From assembly GCF_002804245.1 (NCBI RefSeq), contig NZ_CP024968.1, positions 124,001 to 188,000 on the forward strand: DNA of 64,000 bases, in the 5' to 3' direction. The notes beneath the pieces are model-generated. The model worked only from the letters and a program-made list of their open reading frames with translations. It was not told where the DNA came from and ran no database searches. This stretch comes from Mesoplasma coleopterae. GTDB taxonomy: Bacteria; Bacillota_I; Bacilli_A; Mycoplasmatales; Mycoplasmataceae. Made by a program: the position numbers and the translations under genes. This document shows, piece after piece, positions 43,184-52,883 of the stretch. Positions within the stretch are counted from its first letter, which is position 1; the number at the start of each line of letters is the position of its first letter.

Positions 43184-43531
43184 ATGAAATATACTAAACA
43201 AGAAGCAAGAAAAAGAAGACATTACCGTGTTAGAAGTAAAGTTTCTGGAACTGCTGCTAAACCAAGATTAAATGTTTTCAAATCAAACACTAATTTCTAC
43301 GCACAAATAATCGACGACACAACTGGAACAACTTTAGTTTCAGCATCATCATTAAACTTGGGATTAAAATCAGGGAACATTGAAGCAGCTAAAAAAGTTG
43401 CTGAAGAAATCGCTAAATTGGCAATCGCAAAAAGCATTGTTGATGTAGTATTTGACCGTGGTGGATACTTATACCATGGTAAAGTAAAAGCTTTTGCTGA
43501 AGCAGCAAGAGAAAACGGATTGAAATTCTAG
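43184..43531 (+). CDS. rplR: 50S ribosomal protein L18
   Basis: L18 binds 5S rRNA together with L5. The 115-residue chain contains [37 protein letters not shown] and the C-terminal [26 protein letters not shown], all typical. No clear Shine-Dalgarno precedes the ATG, only AGCTTAAGG about 9 bases away. The start is fixed by alignment with the family N terminus. Confidence 0.96.
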   Translation: MKYTKQEARKRRHYRVRSKVSGTAAKPRLNVFKSNTNFYAQIIDDTTGTTLVSASSLNLGLKSGNIEAAKKVAEEIAKLAIAKSIVDVVFDRGGYLYHGKVKAFAEAARENGLKF

Positions 43532-43542
43532 AAAGGTAAAGA

Positions 43543-44172
43543 GTGAGAAATATGGAAAATAAAACAGAAGTAGTAGTAGCTGAAAACGCTAACAATCAAA
43601 CTCAACCTGAAAGAAAAAAGTTTGATAGAAAACCAAACCGTCGTCCTCAAGGACCAAAACAATTCCAAAAAGATGATTTTGAAGAAAAAGTAGTAACAAT
43701 TAGACGTGTTACTAAAGTTACAAAAGGTGGACGTCACTTTAGATTCGCAGCAGTTGTTGTTGTTGGAGATAAAAAAGGTCAAGTTGGTTTAGGAACAGGA
43801 AAAGCAAACGAAGTTCCTGAAGCAATTAAAAAAGCTGTTAAAGAAGCTAAAAAGAACTTAGTTAGAGTACCTTTAAGAGGGACAACAGTTCCTCATGAAG
43901 TGATCGGGCACTTTGGTGCAGGTCAAGTTCTAATTAAACCAGCTAAACCTGGTACTGGAGTTATTGCCGGTGGACCAGCTCGTGCTGTTATTGAATTAGC
44001 AGGTATTGCAGACGTTTATGCTAAATCATTAGGTAGAAATAATCCAATAAACATGATTAGAGCTACAATCGATGGTTTATCATCAATGCACACAGCTAAA
44101 AAAGTAAACAATTTAAGATTTGGTAAACCAGTTGCTAAAACTGAAAATCCAAAAGTAGAAGAAACTAAATAG
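43543..44172 (+). CDS. rpsE: 30S ribosomal protein S5
   Basis: S5 acts in decoding accuracy and at the mRNA entry. The 209-residue form has an N-terminal, Asn/Gln/Arg-rich extension of about 45 residues before the conserved body ([50 protein letters not shown]). GTG at 43543 is well placed after GAAAGG (43531-43536). An ATG three codons later (43552) is the alternative start. The gene for L30, which often follows rpsE, is missing; rplO comes next. Confidence 0.95.
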   Translation: MRNMENKTEVVVAENANNQTQPERKKFDRKPNRRPQGPKQFQKDDFEEKVVTIRRVTKVTKGGRHFRFAAVVVVGDKKGQVGLGTGKANEVPEAIKKAVKEAKKNLVRVPLRGTTVPHEVIGHFGAGQVLIKPAKPGTGVIAGGPARAVIELAGIADVYAKSLGRNNPINMIRATIDGLSSMHTAKKVNNLRFGKPVAKTENPKVEETK

Positions 44173-44192
44173 GAAAGGAGCATACACAGATT

Positions 44193-44630
44193 ATGAAATT
44201 ACATGAATTAAAATATACTGAAGGTAGCAAAAAAACTGTTACTAGAGTAGGTAGAGGTATGGCTTCTGGAAAAGGGAAAACTTCTACAAGAGGTCACAAA
44301 GGACAAAACTCACGTTCAGGTGGGGGAGTTCGTGTAGGATTTGAAGGGGGACAAACTCCTTTATATAGAAGACTACCAAAAATTGGATTCACTTCTCCAA
44401 ACCAAAAAGAATATGTTATTTTAAATCTTTCTGACTTAGAAAGACTAAATTTATCATTAGTTGATCATAAGACATTAGTTGAACATAAAGTTATCAAAAA
44501 CGAAAAACAATTAGTAAAAGTTTTAGGTAATGGTTCAATTACTTCAGCAATTAATGTAAAATTAAACAAAGTTTCAAAATCAGCTCAAGCTGAAATTGAA
44601 AAACTTGGAGGAAAAGTAGAGGTGATTTAA
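44193..44630 (+). CDS. rplO: 50S ribosomal protein L15
   Basis: L15 joins late in large-subunit assembly. The 145-residue chain shows the Gly/Arg-rich N terminus ([47 protein letters not shown]) and the C-terminal [20 protein letters not shown]. It directly precedes secY with one base between stop and start. Confidence 0.97.
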   Translation: MKLHELKYTEGSKKTVTRVGRGMASGKGKTSTRGHKGQNSRSGGGVRVGFEGGQTPLYRRLPKIGFTSPNQKEYVILNLSDLERLNLSLVDHKTLVEHKVIKNEKQLVKVLGNGSITSAINVKLNKVSKSAQAEIEKLGGKVEVI

Positions 44631-44631
44631 T

Positions 44632-46092
44632 ATGGCAAAAAAGTTCGCTAAAAAAAGCAAACAATATTCAGCCAAAAAATCACAAAGTAATAATAGCGAT
44701 TTAAAAACTGGCAACTTCTTTATTAAAAATAAAGATATTCTAGGTAGAATCGCTTTTACTTTATTATTATTAGTGATTATAAGAATCGGAGTATATATTA
44801 CAGTGCCTGGTATCAGACTAACTTCTGATTATCAAAATGCTATTAACAATTCACAGTTTTTTCAATTACTTTCAACATTAGGTGGAGGTACAATTGGGAG
44901 ATTCTCAATTTTAGCATTAGGTGTCTCACCATATATTACAGCTTCAATTATTGTTCAGTTGCTTTCAACTGATGTTGTTCCTATTTTAACTAGATGAAAT
45001 AAGTCTGGTGAAAGAGGAAGAAAAAAATTAGATAAATTAACAAAAGTATTAATGATTCCATTTGCTTTAATGCAAGGGATTGCAACAATATTCACTCTTC
45101 AACAACAAGGTGTTATTGAACCAGGTTGATCAAGTGACAATGTATTAGCATCTCCAGCATTTTACTATGTATTAGTACCGCTTGTTATGTTAGCAGGTTC
45201 ATACTTTATGCTATGAATAGCTGATCAAATTACAATCAAAGGTGTTGGTAATGGTATTTCAATAGTAATCTTTATTGGTATTATTGTTCAATTACCTAAC
45301 CAAATAAAAGCTACATATGATTTTTGAATACCTTCAAATGAAAGTATTAACGTTTTCTTTGATGGAATAATTAAATTTTCTATTTATATGTTAGTTTTCT
45401 TTGTTGTTATATTCTCAGTTGTTCTTATGAATGAAGCCGAACGTAAAGTTCCAATTCAACAAACAGGTAGTGGTTTAATTGATTCAAAAGATCATACACC
45501 ATATTTACCTTTAAAATTAAATAATGCTGGGGTTATACCAGTTATCTTTGCATCAGCGTTGATTTCTACACCAATTACAATTGCGCAAATTATTGATCCA
45601 ACTGCTAGCACCTCTACAGTTGATTCTACAAATGCATTTGTAAGGTTTACCCAACATTACCTTTCATTTAATACATGATGAGGAATTGGAATATTTGCCG
45701 TAATGATTGTGCTATTTACATTCTTATATGCACAAGTCCAAATTAATCCTGAAAAAATAAGTGAAAACTTTCAAAAATCAGGAACATTCATACCTGGTAT
45801 TAAGCCAGGTAAAGACACAACCAATTTCTTAAAGGGGACAATTAATCGATTATCTTTATTTGGAGCTATATTCTTAGCAGCAATTGCAGCGTTACCATAT
45901 GTAATATCTAAATTGACGAATTTACCAAGTCAATTAGCTATTGGGGGAACTGGTTTAATTATTTGTATATCAGTTGCGATTCAAACAACACAACAATTGC
46001 AAGGTAGAATTACTCAACATAAATTTATTGAAAGCAAAAAACAAAAATTTACTGAAGAAACCTCAACTAAAACTTCAACTCATATTTGATAA
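44632..46092 (+). CDS. secY: Preprotein translocase subunit SecY
   Basis: SecY is the protein-conducting channel in the membrane. The 486-residue chain has ten predicted membrane helices starting near residue 40 and the conserved GVSPYITASIIVQLL (about 101-115). The cytoplasmic loop MNEAERKVPIQQT (about 263-275) is the ribosome/SecA contact, and NNAGVIPVIFASALI marks helix 7. An unusual basic, Ser/Lys-rich N-terminal stretch (about 1-35) is present. Many TGA codons encode Trp, and the very last sense codon is TGA before TAA. Confidence 0.96.
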
Positions 46093-46116
46093 AAGACTCA
46101 TAGAGGGTCTTTTTTG
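46091..46116 (+). terminator. Terminator between secY and cdd
   Basis: AAAAGAC (46091-46097) pairs with GTCTTTT (46107-46113), followed by TT. A TATAAT at 46142-46147 just downstream suggests transcription restarts before cdd. Confidence 0.65.
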
Positions 46117-46174
46117 ATTAAACTAAAAATTATTTTTTAGATATAATATAATAGATATGAAAGAGGTATTAATG

Positions 46175-46582
46175 ATGGCTGATAAGCAAAATGTATTTGA
46201 AGAATTGTTAAGATTAAAGGAAAACTCATATAGTCCATATTCAAACTTTAAAGTTGCTTGTTTAATTTATTTAAGCAACGGTGAAAAAATAAAGGGTGTA
46301 AATATTGAAAATGCTGCATATCCAGCAACTATATGTGCTGAAAGGTCAGCCTTAGCTCAAGTTTATTCTTTAGGTTATAAAAAAAGTGACATAAAGTCTT
46401 TAGAATTATACACAGATTCTGAAACATTAGGTTCACCTTGTGGAGTTTGCCGTCAAGTTATTTCTGAATTAGTAGATTGATCTGCAATTATTTCAATTTA
46501 CAATAAGAATGGGTTTCAGTTAGAAACAAACATTAAAGAGTTGTTGCCACACGCTTTTGAGCCTGCACAACTTATTAAATAA
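46175..46582 (+). CDS. cdd: Cytidine deaminase
   Basis: Cdd converts cytidine and deoxycytidine to uridine and deoxyuridine for salvage. The 135-residue, zinc-dependent enzyme has the catalytic Glu56 in CAERSAL (zinc Cys54) and the second zinc pair in PCGVCRQ (Cys89, Cys92), preceded by NIENAAYPATI. ATG at 46175 was chosen because GAGG (46163-46166) is 8 bases away; ATG 46172 and 46157 are in-frame alternatives. It sits between secY and adk, where the ribosomal operon is normally continuous. Confidence 0.93.
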
Positions 46583-46594
46583 GAGGAGAGAAAT

Positions 46595-47233
46595 ATGAAT
46601 ATTATGTTATTAGGTGCCCCAGGTTCAGGGAAAGGCACATTAGCTGAAAAATTAATTAAAAATCAAGGATTCAAACAAATGTCAACTGGAGACTTGATGC
46701 GTAAAGAAATAAAAGAAGAAACACCTTTAGGAATTGAATGTGCCAGATACATGAATGAAGGTAAATTAGTTCCTGATGAAGTTACAATGGGGATTGTTAA
46801 AAACTTTTTACAAGAGAACCATAATCAATTAATTTTTGATGGCATTCCAAGAACATTAAATCAAGCTAAAATTTTAGAAGAAAACTTAGTTGAATTGAAT
46901 GCAAAAATTGACAAAGTTATTTACATTGATGTTCCTACTCAAATTCTTTTAGATAGAATTAGTGGAAGATTAATTTGTCCAAAATGTAAAGTAAGTTACC
47001 ATATTATTAGTAGAAAACCAAGAGCAGAGGGAATCTGTGATAATGACGGTAGTGAACTAGTTCGTAGACCAGATGATGCTCCAGAAAAAGTTAAAGTTAG
47101 ACTTGAAGCATATGCAAGTGAAACTGCACCATTGGTTGATTACTACAAAAATAAACCAGGGTTTGTACACATTGTTGACAATGCAAATACAACTGCAGAG
47201 GAAGTTTATGCAGAAGTTTTAGGAGCTTTATAA
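46595..47233 (+). CDS. adk: Adenylate kinase
   Basis: Adk balances ATP, ADP and AMP. The 212-residue chain has the P-loop GAPGSGKGT (7-15), the AMP-binding STGDLMR (30-36), DGIPRT (82-87, Ile where most enzymes have Phe) and a zinc-type LID. The LID has ligands CPKC (128, 131) and CDND (148, 151), i.e. three Cys and one Asp. The gene order secY-adk-map is the common one, apart from the inserted cdd. Confidence 0.97.
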   Translation: MNIMLLGAPGSGKGTLAEKLIKNQGFKQMSTGDLMRKEIKEETPLGIECARYMNEGKLVPDEVTMGIVKNFLQENHNQLIFDGIPRTLNQAKILEENLVELNAKIDKVIYIDVPTQILLDRISGRLICPKCKVSYHIISRKPRAEGICDNDGSELVRRPDDAPEKVKVRLEAYASETAPLVDYYKNKPGFVHIVDNANTTAEEVYAEVLGAL

Positions 47234-47992
47234 ATGGCTGTAACAATAAAATCACCACAAGAAATTGATAAAATGCGAGTTGCTGGGCAAGTACTTGCAG
47301 AAGCAATTGAAATGTTAAAATCAATGATTAAACCAGGTGTAAATTGTTTAGATTTGGATAAGGAATTTGAAAAATTTATAACTGAAAAAGGATGTAAATC
47401 AAACTTCAAAAACTATCATGGATACCCAAAAACAATTTGTGTATCTATCAATGAGCAATTAGTCCACGGAATTCCTCAAGATAGAATTTTAGAAGAGGGA
47501 GATATAGTTTCTGTTGATACAGGCTGCATTTATGAAGGATATCATGCTGATAGTGCATTTAGTATGATAGTTGGCATTGCAAAAGATAAAAAACATGATA
47601 TACTATTAAAAGTCACTGAAGAATGTTTGGATTTAGCTATTAAAGCTTTAGCTCCAGGCGTTCGTATTGGAACTATTGGAAGTATAGTTCAAACTCATGC
47701 TGAAAGCTTTGGGTTTGGAGTTCCAAGAGATTATACAGGACACGGAATTGGAACAGAAATGCATGAGGATCCATTCATACCAAATTATGGTAAAAAGGAT
47801 ACCGGAATGCGTTTACAAGCTGGAATGGTTATTTGTATTGAACCAATGATTCAAATGGGAACTTACAAAACAAAACTTGCAGCAGACAATTGAACAGTTC
47901 TTTCAGCTGACAAGAGTATGGCTGCTCACTTTGAACACACTATTTTAATTACTGATAGTGGTTATGAAGTATTAACTAAATCAAAAAGATAG
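47234..47992 (+). CDS. map: Methionine aminopeptidase, type I
   Basis: Map removes the initiator Met from new proteins. The 252-residue chain has the metal ligands in [17 protein letters not shown] (two Asp, about residues 94-110), [13 protein letters not shown] (about 171-183), EPMIQMG (about 206-212) and FEHTILIT (about 234-241). One TGA (47891-47893) is Trp. It starts right after the adk stop codon without any gap, so translation is coupled. Confidence 0.96.
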
Positions 47993-48004
47993 GGGTTGTA
48001 GTTT

Positions 48005-48241
48005 ATGGCAAAAGAAGCAGAAATGGAATTTGAAGGTACGGTTGTAGAAGTATTACCAAATGCGAAATTCAAAGTACAACTGGAAAACGACATTGTTATT
48101 GATGCACACGTGTCAGGTAAAATCCGAATGCATTACATTCGCATCTTACCTGGAGATAAAGTAACAGTCGTTATATCACCTTATGATATGACACGTGGAA
48201 GAATTACATATAGAAAAATTGCTAAAAAAGCAGAAGTGTAA
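48005..48241 (+). CDS. infA: Translation initiation factor IF-1
   Basis: IF-1 occupies the A site during initiation. The 78-residue OB-fold protein contains [20 protein letters not shown] (about 9-28), the [21 protein letters not shown] segment and the [13 protein letters not shown] end. It is a few residues longer than the usual 72 at both ends. It is followed by a 20-bp perfect palindrome before rpmJ. Confidence 0.97.
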   Translation: MAKEAEMEFEGTVVEVLPNAKFKVQLENDIVIDAHVSGKIRMHYIRILPGDKVTVVISPYDMTRGRITYRKIAKKAEV

Positions 48242-48248
48242 TTATTAG

Positions 48249-48268
48249 AAATTGACTTAAGTCAATTT
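48249..48268. repeat. Perfect 20-bp palindrome between infA and rpmJ
   Basis: The AAATTGACTT half (48249-48258) is exactly complementary to the second half (48259-48268). It lacks a T tract, so it is not a standard terminator. It could be an RNase processing hairpin or a protein site. Confidence 0.55.
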
Positions 48269-48310
48269 AAATTGTTTAAAAAACAAAAAGAACAAATACG
48301 GAGGTTACAG

Positions 48311-48424
48311 ATGAAAGTAAGATCATCAGTCAAAAAAATTTGCGACAAATGTCGTGTTATTAGACGTAAAGGCCGCGTAATGATTATTTGTGCACAACCA
48401 AAGCACAAACAAAGACAAGGTTAA
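48311..48424 (+). CDS. rpmJ: 50S ribosomal protein L36
   Basis: L36 is the smallest large-subunit protein. This 37-residue copy is the zinc-binding form, with ligands Cys11 and Cys14 (CDKC), Cys27 and the following His32 in CAQPKH. The family ending KHKQRQG is exact. The ribosome binding site GGAGG is at 48300-48304. It is missing from ORF lists because of its size. Confidence 0.96.
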
Positions 48425-48481
48425 TTAGTCTAAATATAAAATTATTAGAAATAAATTTTATTTAAGAAAGGAATTAGAGAT

Positions 48482-48847
48482 ATGGCTCGTATTAGTGGAG
48501 TAGAAATCCCAAACGAAAAAAGAGTTGTAATTTCATTAACATATATTTATGGAATTGGATTATCAACATCTCAAAAAGTTTTATCAAAGTTAAACATCAG
48601 TGAAGATGTTCGTACAAAAGATTTAACTGAAGAACAAATTAAAGCAATTTCTACAGAAATTTCAAACTTCAAAGTTGAAGGGGAATTACGTAGAGAAGTA
48701 TCATTAAACATTAAACGTTTAATGGAAATAGGATGTTACAGAGGATTAAGACACCGTAAAGGATTACCTGTAAGAGGGCAATCTTCAAAAACAAACGCAA
48801 GAACTGTTAAAGGTCCAAGAAAAACTGTAGCTAACAAGAAAAAATAG
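48482..48847 (+). CDS. rpsM: 30S ribosomal protein S13
   Basis: S13 lies at the top of the head and contacts tRNA and L5. The 121-residue chain has [25 protein letters not shown] at the start and the C-terminal [37 protein letters not shown]. No anomaly is seen. Confidence 0.97.
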   Translation: MARISGVEIPNEKRVVISLTYIYGIGLSTSQKVLSKLNISEDVRTKDLTEEQIKAISTEISNFKVEGELRREVSLNIKRLMEIGCYRGLRHRKGLPVRGQSSKTNARTVKGPRKTVANKKK

Positions 48848-48869
48848 AAGGTAGAAGGAGATTACAAAA

Positions 48870-49262
48870 ATGGCAAAACCAAAAACAAATAATACAAAAA
48901 AACGTATTAAGAAAAATATTCCAAAAGGTATCGCTCATATTCACTCTACTTTTAACAATACAATTGTTACTATTAGTGATGAAAAAGGAAACGTACTTTC
49001 TTGATCAAGTGCTGGAGCAATCGGGTTTAAAGGTTCTAAAAAATCAACACCTTATGCTGCACAAATGATTTCAGAAGCAGCCGCAAAAGGTGCAATGGAT
49101 CAAGGTGTTAAATCAGTTCAAGTTGAAGTAAAAGGTCCAGGTCCAGGTCGTGATGCTGCTGTTAGAGCATTAACAATCGTTGGAATGGAAGTGACTTCAA
49201 TTAAGGATTGTACACCAATCCCTCACAATGGAGTTCGTCCTAAAAAACGCCCAAGAAAATAA
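48870..49262 (+). CDS. rpsK: 30S ribosomal protein S11
   Basis: S11 forms part of the platform near the E site. The 130-residue chain contains [46 protein letters not shown] and the end [20 protein letters not shown]. One TGA is Trp in LSWSSAG. The start ATG at 48870 lies 8 bases after GAAGGAG. Confidence 0.97.
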
Positions 49263-49287
49263 TTATAGAACAAAGGAGTTTTAGCGA

Positions 49288-50241
49288 ATGAAACAATTTA
49301 ATAAACCAGAATTCGGAATTGTAAAAGAATCACCAAATAAATTTTACGGTAAGTTTGAAGCAGCTCCTCTTGAAAGAGGATTTGCTGTAACTTTAGGTAA
49401 TGCTTTAAGAAGAACATTATTATCATCAACACCGGGAGCTAGTGTTTTTGCAATTAAAATTGCTGGAGCACAGCATGAATTTACTTCAATCTCAGGTATT
49501 GAAGAAAATGTAACTCGTATCGTTTTAAATGTTAAAAAATTAATATTAAAAATTGATAACGCAATTTACAGTGATGACGAAACTGTTGAACTAAAAGTAG
49601 GAACATCTACTATTGGTCCAGTTACTGCAGGAAGTTTAGTTTTACCAGCAGGAGTAGAGGTTTTAAACAAAGACCTTGTTATTGCTAATGTTGCTGAAGG
49701 TGGTAATTTAGATTTAGTATTGTATGCTAAAAACTCAAGAGGTTACAAAACTTTCAAAGAAAACAAAGAATTAAAAGATGTAGTGCCAGGAATGATTACA
49801 ATTGATTCAAACTACTCACCAATTATTAAAGTTGCGTATGGTTCAACACCAATCAACTTAGGTAAAGCTCAAGATTTTGAAAAATTAATCTTGGAAGTAG
49901 AAACAGATGGATCAATCTTAGCATCTGATGCAGTCTCATTAGCATCAAAAATTTTGATTTCACACTTTGATGTATTTACTACTTTAGCTGAAGAAGTCGA
50001 AGAAGTAGCAATTATGGGTGTTGAAACTGTTGAAGAAAAAGAGTTAGACAAACCTGTTGAAGAATTAGAGTTTACTCAAAGAAGTTTAAACTGCTTAAAA
50101 CGTGCTGGAATAAGTACATTAAGAGAATTAGTTTCTAAAACTGAAGATGAAATTCAAGATATTAGAAATTTAGGACGTAAGTCATTAAAAGAAATTAAAG
50201 ATAAAGTTGCGACTTTAGAATTAACATTTAAACAAAATTAA
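49288..50241 (+). CDS. rpoA: RNA polymerase subunit alpha
   Basis: Alpha dimerises to scaffold RNA polymerase. The 317-residue chain has the N-terminal dimerisation domain (about 1-230; FEAAPLERGFAVTLGNALRRTLLSSTPG near 24-50). The C-terminal domain (about 250-317; LNCLKRAGISTLRELVSKTEDEIQDIRNLGRKSLKEIKDKV) binds promoter UP elements and activators. The two are joined by an acidic linker. Position between rpsK and rplQ is standard. Confidence 0.97.
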   Translation: MKQFNKPEFGIVKESPNKFYGKFEAAPLERGFAVTLGNALRRTLLSSTPGASVFAIKIAGAQHEFTSISGIEENVTRIVLNVKKLILKIDNAIYSDDETVELKVGTSTIGPVTAGSLVLPAGVEVLNKDLVIANVAEGGNLDLVLYAKNSRGYKTFKENKELKDVVPGMITIDSNYSPIIKVAYGSTPINLGKAQDFEKLILEVETDGSILASDAVSLASKILISHFDVFTTLAEEVEEVAIMGVETVEEKELDKPVEELEFTQRSLNCLKRAGISTLRELVSKTEDEIQDIRNLGRKSLKEIKDKVATLELTFKQN

Positions 50242-50262
50242 GATTAATAAGGAGGTAAATAT

Positions 50263-50622
50263 ATGTCATATATTCAAAAACAAGGTAAGAATACTGCATG
50301 AAGAGTAGCTTTAATGCGTAACTTAACTAGTGAATTAATTGTTTCAGAGCGTTTAGAAATTACTGAAACAAGAGCTAAAGAATTAAGAAAACATTTAGAT
50401 AAAATGGTTACTTTAGCAAAGCGTGGCGATTTACACGCTAGACGTCAAGCTGCTTCATGATTAAGAAATATTGAAGCTAGTTCAAAAGAAGATGTTTTAC
50501 AAAAATTATTTACAACTATCGCTAAAAAATATAAAGATAGAGATGGTGGATACACACGTATCTTAAAATTAGATAACCGTAAAGGTGATAATGCACCAAT
50601 GGTTATTATTGAATTAGTTTAG
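50263..50622 (+). CDS. rplQ: 50S ribosomal protein L17
   Basis: L17 closes the alpha operon. The 119-residue chain has [66 protein letters not shown], the full family signature, with two TGA-encoded Trp. The ribosome binding site AAGGAGGT is near-perfect. A terminator follows. Confidence 0.96.
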
Positions 50623-50625
50623 TAA

Positions 50626-50661
50626 TAAAAAATTTAAGGTTAATATGCCTTATTTTTTTTG
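50626..50661 (+). terminator. Terminator after rplQ
   Basis: TAAGG (50635-50639) pairs with CCTTA (50648-50652), followed by eight T residues. It marks the end of the ribosomal superoperon. Confidence 0.7.
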
Positions 50662-50723
50662 TCTATTTCGTCTATTTTAATTTATAATTATTATAAACAA
50701 AACTTAAAACAGGGGGATAAATT

Positions 50724-51944
50724 ATGGATTCATTGAAAAAATTCAAAGAAACAAAACTTACAGATAAAGATCTTAATGATTTTAAGATCAAACTGCATGC
50801 AAAATATGTTGAAATGCTAGAAGCAAATAATAAATTCTTTAAATTCAAAGAAGCTGAAAAACAAGGGAAAATAACAAAAGAGGAATTGACAGAGTATAAA
50901 GCTAAATCTTTAGAAGCTAAAAAAGCGTTTAAAGAAATTTGCAAAGAAAGAGCATTTACTGATAATTTAAAAACAATATCAAAAATTTATAACTCAACTA
51001 CAAGAAAAAATAGTTCAGTTATTTTAGAACAAGCTAAATCAGAATTAAATGAAGCAAAAATTTTAAAAAGAGAAGCTAGAGATTCAATTAAAGATCATGG
51101 TAGAGGCGCTCAATTAACAAAACTTGATAAAGTTGCAGTAAAAGTTGAAAACTTAAAGTTTAAATATGCTCCTGATTTTCCTTATGCATTAAATGATGTT
51201 AGTTTTGAAATAAATGATGGTGAATATGTTGCTGTCATTGGTCATAATGGAAGTGGTAAATCAACTCTTTCAAAAATGTTAATTGGTGTTCTTTCTGCAC
51301 AAGAAGGACATGTTAGTATTTATGGTAATGTCGTAACTCAAGACAACTTGGATCAAGCTCGTAAATTCCTTGGAATTGTATTCCAAAACCCTGATAATCA
51401 ATTTATTGGTTCAAGTGTAGAAGCTGACATTGCATTTGGTTTAGAAAATAAACGTGTTAATCCAAAAGAAATGCAAAAAATAATTTATGACTCAGCTAAA
51501 AAAGTTGGAATGGAAAACTTCTTAGATAAAGAACCATTAAACTTATCTGGTGGACAAAAACAAAGAGTTGCTATTGCTAGTGCTCTTGCATTAAACCCTG
51601 ACATCTTGATTTTTGATGAAGCAACAAGTATGCTTGATCCAAAAGGAAATAGAGAAATAAAAGAAATTATGGTTGAACTAAGGGACAAGATGAAAAAAAC
51701 AATTATTTCAATTACACACGACATGGATGAAATTCTTAATGCTGATAAAGTTATTGTTATGAATGGTGGGCGTATGGTTAAAATAGGTAAACCAGAAGAA
51801 GTTTTAAAAGAAAAAGAATTTTTAAGATCAATTAAATTGGAAATTCCATTCTTGTCTTTAGTTGAAGAAGCTTTAGGTAACGAAGGTATTAAAGTTAAAC
51901 ATAGTCAAAATATGGATGAGTTGGTGAAACAATTATGCAAATAA
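50724..51944 (+). CDS. ecfA1: Energy-coupling factor ATPase EcfA1 with N-terminal extension
   Basis: EcfA1 is one of two ATPases that drive vitamin and metal uptake with EcfT and substrate-binding S components. The ABC domain begins near residue 138: Walker A GHNGSGKS (173-180), Q-loop VFQNPDNQ, signature [10 protein letters not shown], Walker [14 protein letters not shown]-loop THDMDE. Ahead of it are about 137 residues of charged, lysine-rich helical sequence not found in typical 280-residue EcfA1. The gene follows the rplQ terminator and has its own ribosome binding site (AGGGGGA). It overlaps ecfA2 by 10 bases. Confidence 0.93.
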   Translation: MDSLKKFKETKLTDKDLNDFKIKLHAKYVEMLEANNKFFKFKEAEKQGKITKEELTEYKAKSLEAKKAFKEICKERAFTDNLKTISKIYNSTTRKNSSVILEQAKSELNEAKILKREARDSIKDHGRGAQLTKLDKVAVKVENLKFKYAPDFPYALNDVSFEINDGEYVAVIGHNGSGKSTLSKMLIGVLSAQEGHVSIYGNVVTQDNLDQARKFLGIVFQNPDNQFIGSSVEADIAFGLENKRVNPKEMQKIIYDSAKKVGMENFLDKEPLNLSGGQKQRVAIASALALNPDILIFDEATSMLDPKGNREIKEIMVELRDKMKKTIISITHDMDEILNADKVIVMNGGRMVKIGKPEEVLKEKEFLRSIKLEIPFLSLVEEALGNEGIKVKHSQNMDELVKQLCK

Positions 51945-52882
51945 ATAAAAAAGAAATTAAACAAAACTTAAAAAAATGAAATGAAGAAAAAAAGAATGTT
52001 AAAAATTTTTCATTTACAGGAGATATTGTTTTAGACAATGTAAGTTATACTTACTCAAGAAAAACTCCATTTGAATTTAGAGCTCTTGATAATGCAAATT
52101 TAACAATAGCTGATAAAAAGATAACATGCGTTATTGGTACTACAGGTTCAGGCAAATCAACAATGATTCAATTAACAAATGGATTATTAATTTCTGAAAC
52201 TGGTCAAACAATTGTTGGGGATTATAAAATACCAGCAGGATTGAAGAAGATAAAAGAAGTTAAAGATTTAAGAAGAGAAGTTGGACTAGTTTTTCAATTC
52301 CCAGAATATCAACTTTTTCAAGATACTATTGAAAAAGATATAGCATTTGGTCCTATTCATTTAGGTGCTAATAAAGAAGAAGTTTATAAAAAAATTCCTG
52401 ATTTATTAGACTTAGTTTCATTACCAAGAGAATACGCAAAAAGATCACCTTTTGAATTATCAGGTGGACAAAAAAGAAGAACTGCCATTGCTGGAATTAT
52501 TGCAATGGATGGTAAAACTTTAGTACTTGACGAACCAACTGGAGGATTAGATCCAAAAGGTGAAGAAGATTTCATGAATTTATTCTTAAGACTGAACAAA
52601 AAACAAGGTAAAAGAATTATTATGGTAACTCATAACATGGACCAAGTTTTAAAAGTAGCTGATGAAGTAATTGTTATGCATGAAGGAAAAGTTATTTCAA
52701 AAGGCACACCATTTGAAATATTCTCTAATGAAGATTTATTATCAAAAATTCAAATTGAACCACCAAAATTATACAAGTTAATGTATAAACTAAAAGAACA
52801 AGGAACAGATTTATTAAATAAACAAATTAGAACTATTGATGAATTTGCAAAAGCATTTAAAGAAGTAAGAAAGGGGAAATAA
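51935..52882 (+). CDS. ecfA2: Energy-coupling factor ATPase EcfA2
   Basis: This is the partner ATPase of the ECF module, 315 residues. Walker A is GTTGSGKST (68-76), the Q-loop lies in [11 protein letters not shown], the signature is [10 protein letters not shown], Walker B ends [12 protein letters not shown] and the H-loop is THNMDQ. An N-terminal lead of about 30 residues precedes the domain, containing one TGA-encoded Trp. The ATG at 51935 lies inside the end of ecfA1, ahead of its stop, indicating coupled translation and equal dosage of the two ATPases. Confidence 0.94.
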
Positions 52883-52883
52883 T

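Noticed and set aside
46157-46174. Earlier ATG for cytidine deaminase
   Set aside because: It would lie almost at the expected transcription start and would place the GAGG ribosome binding site inside the gene.
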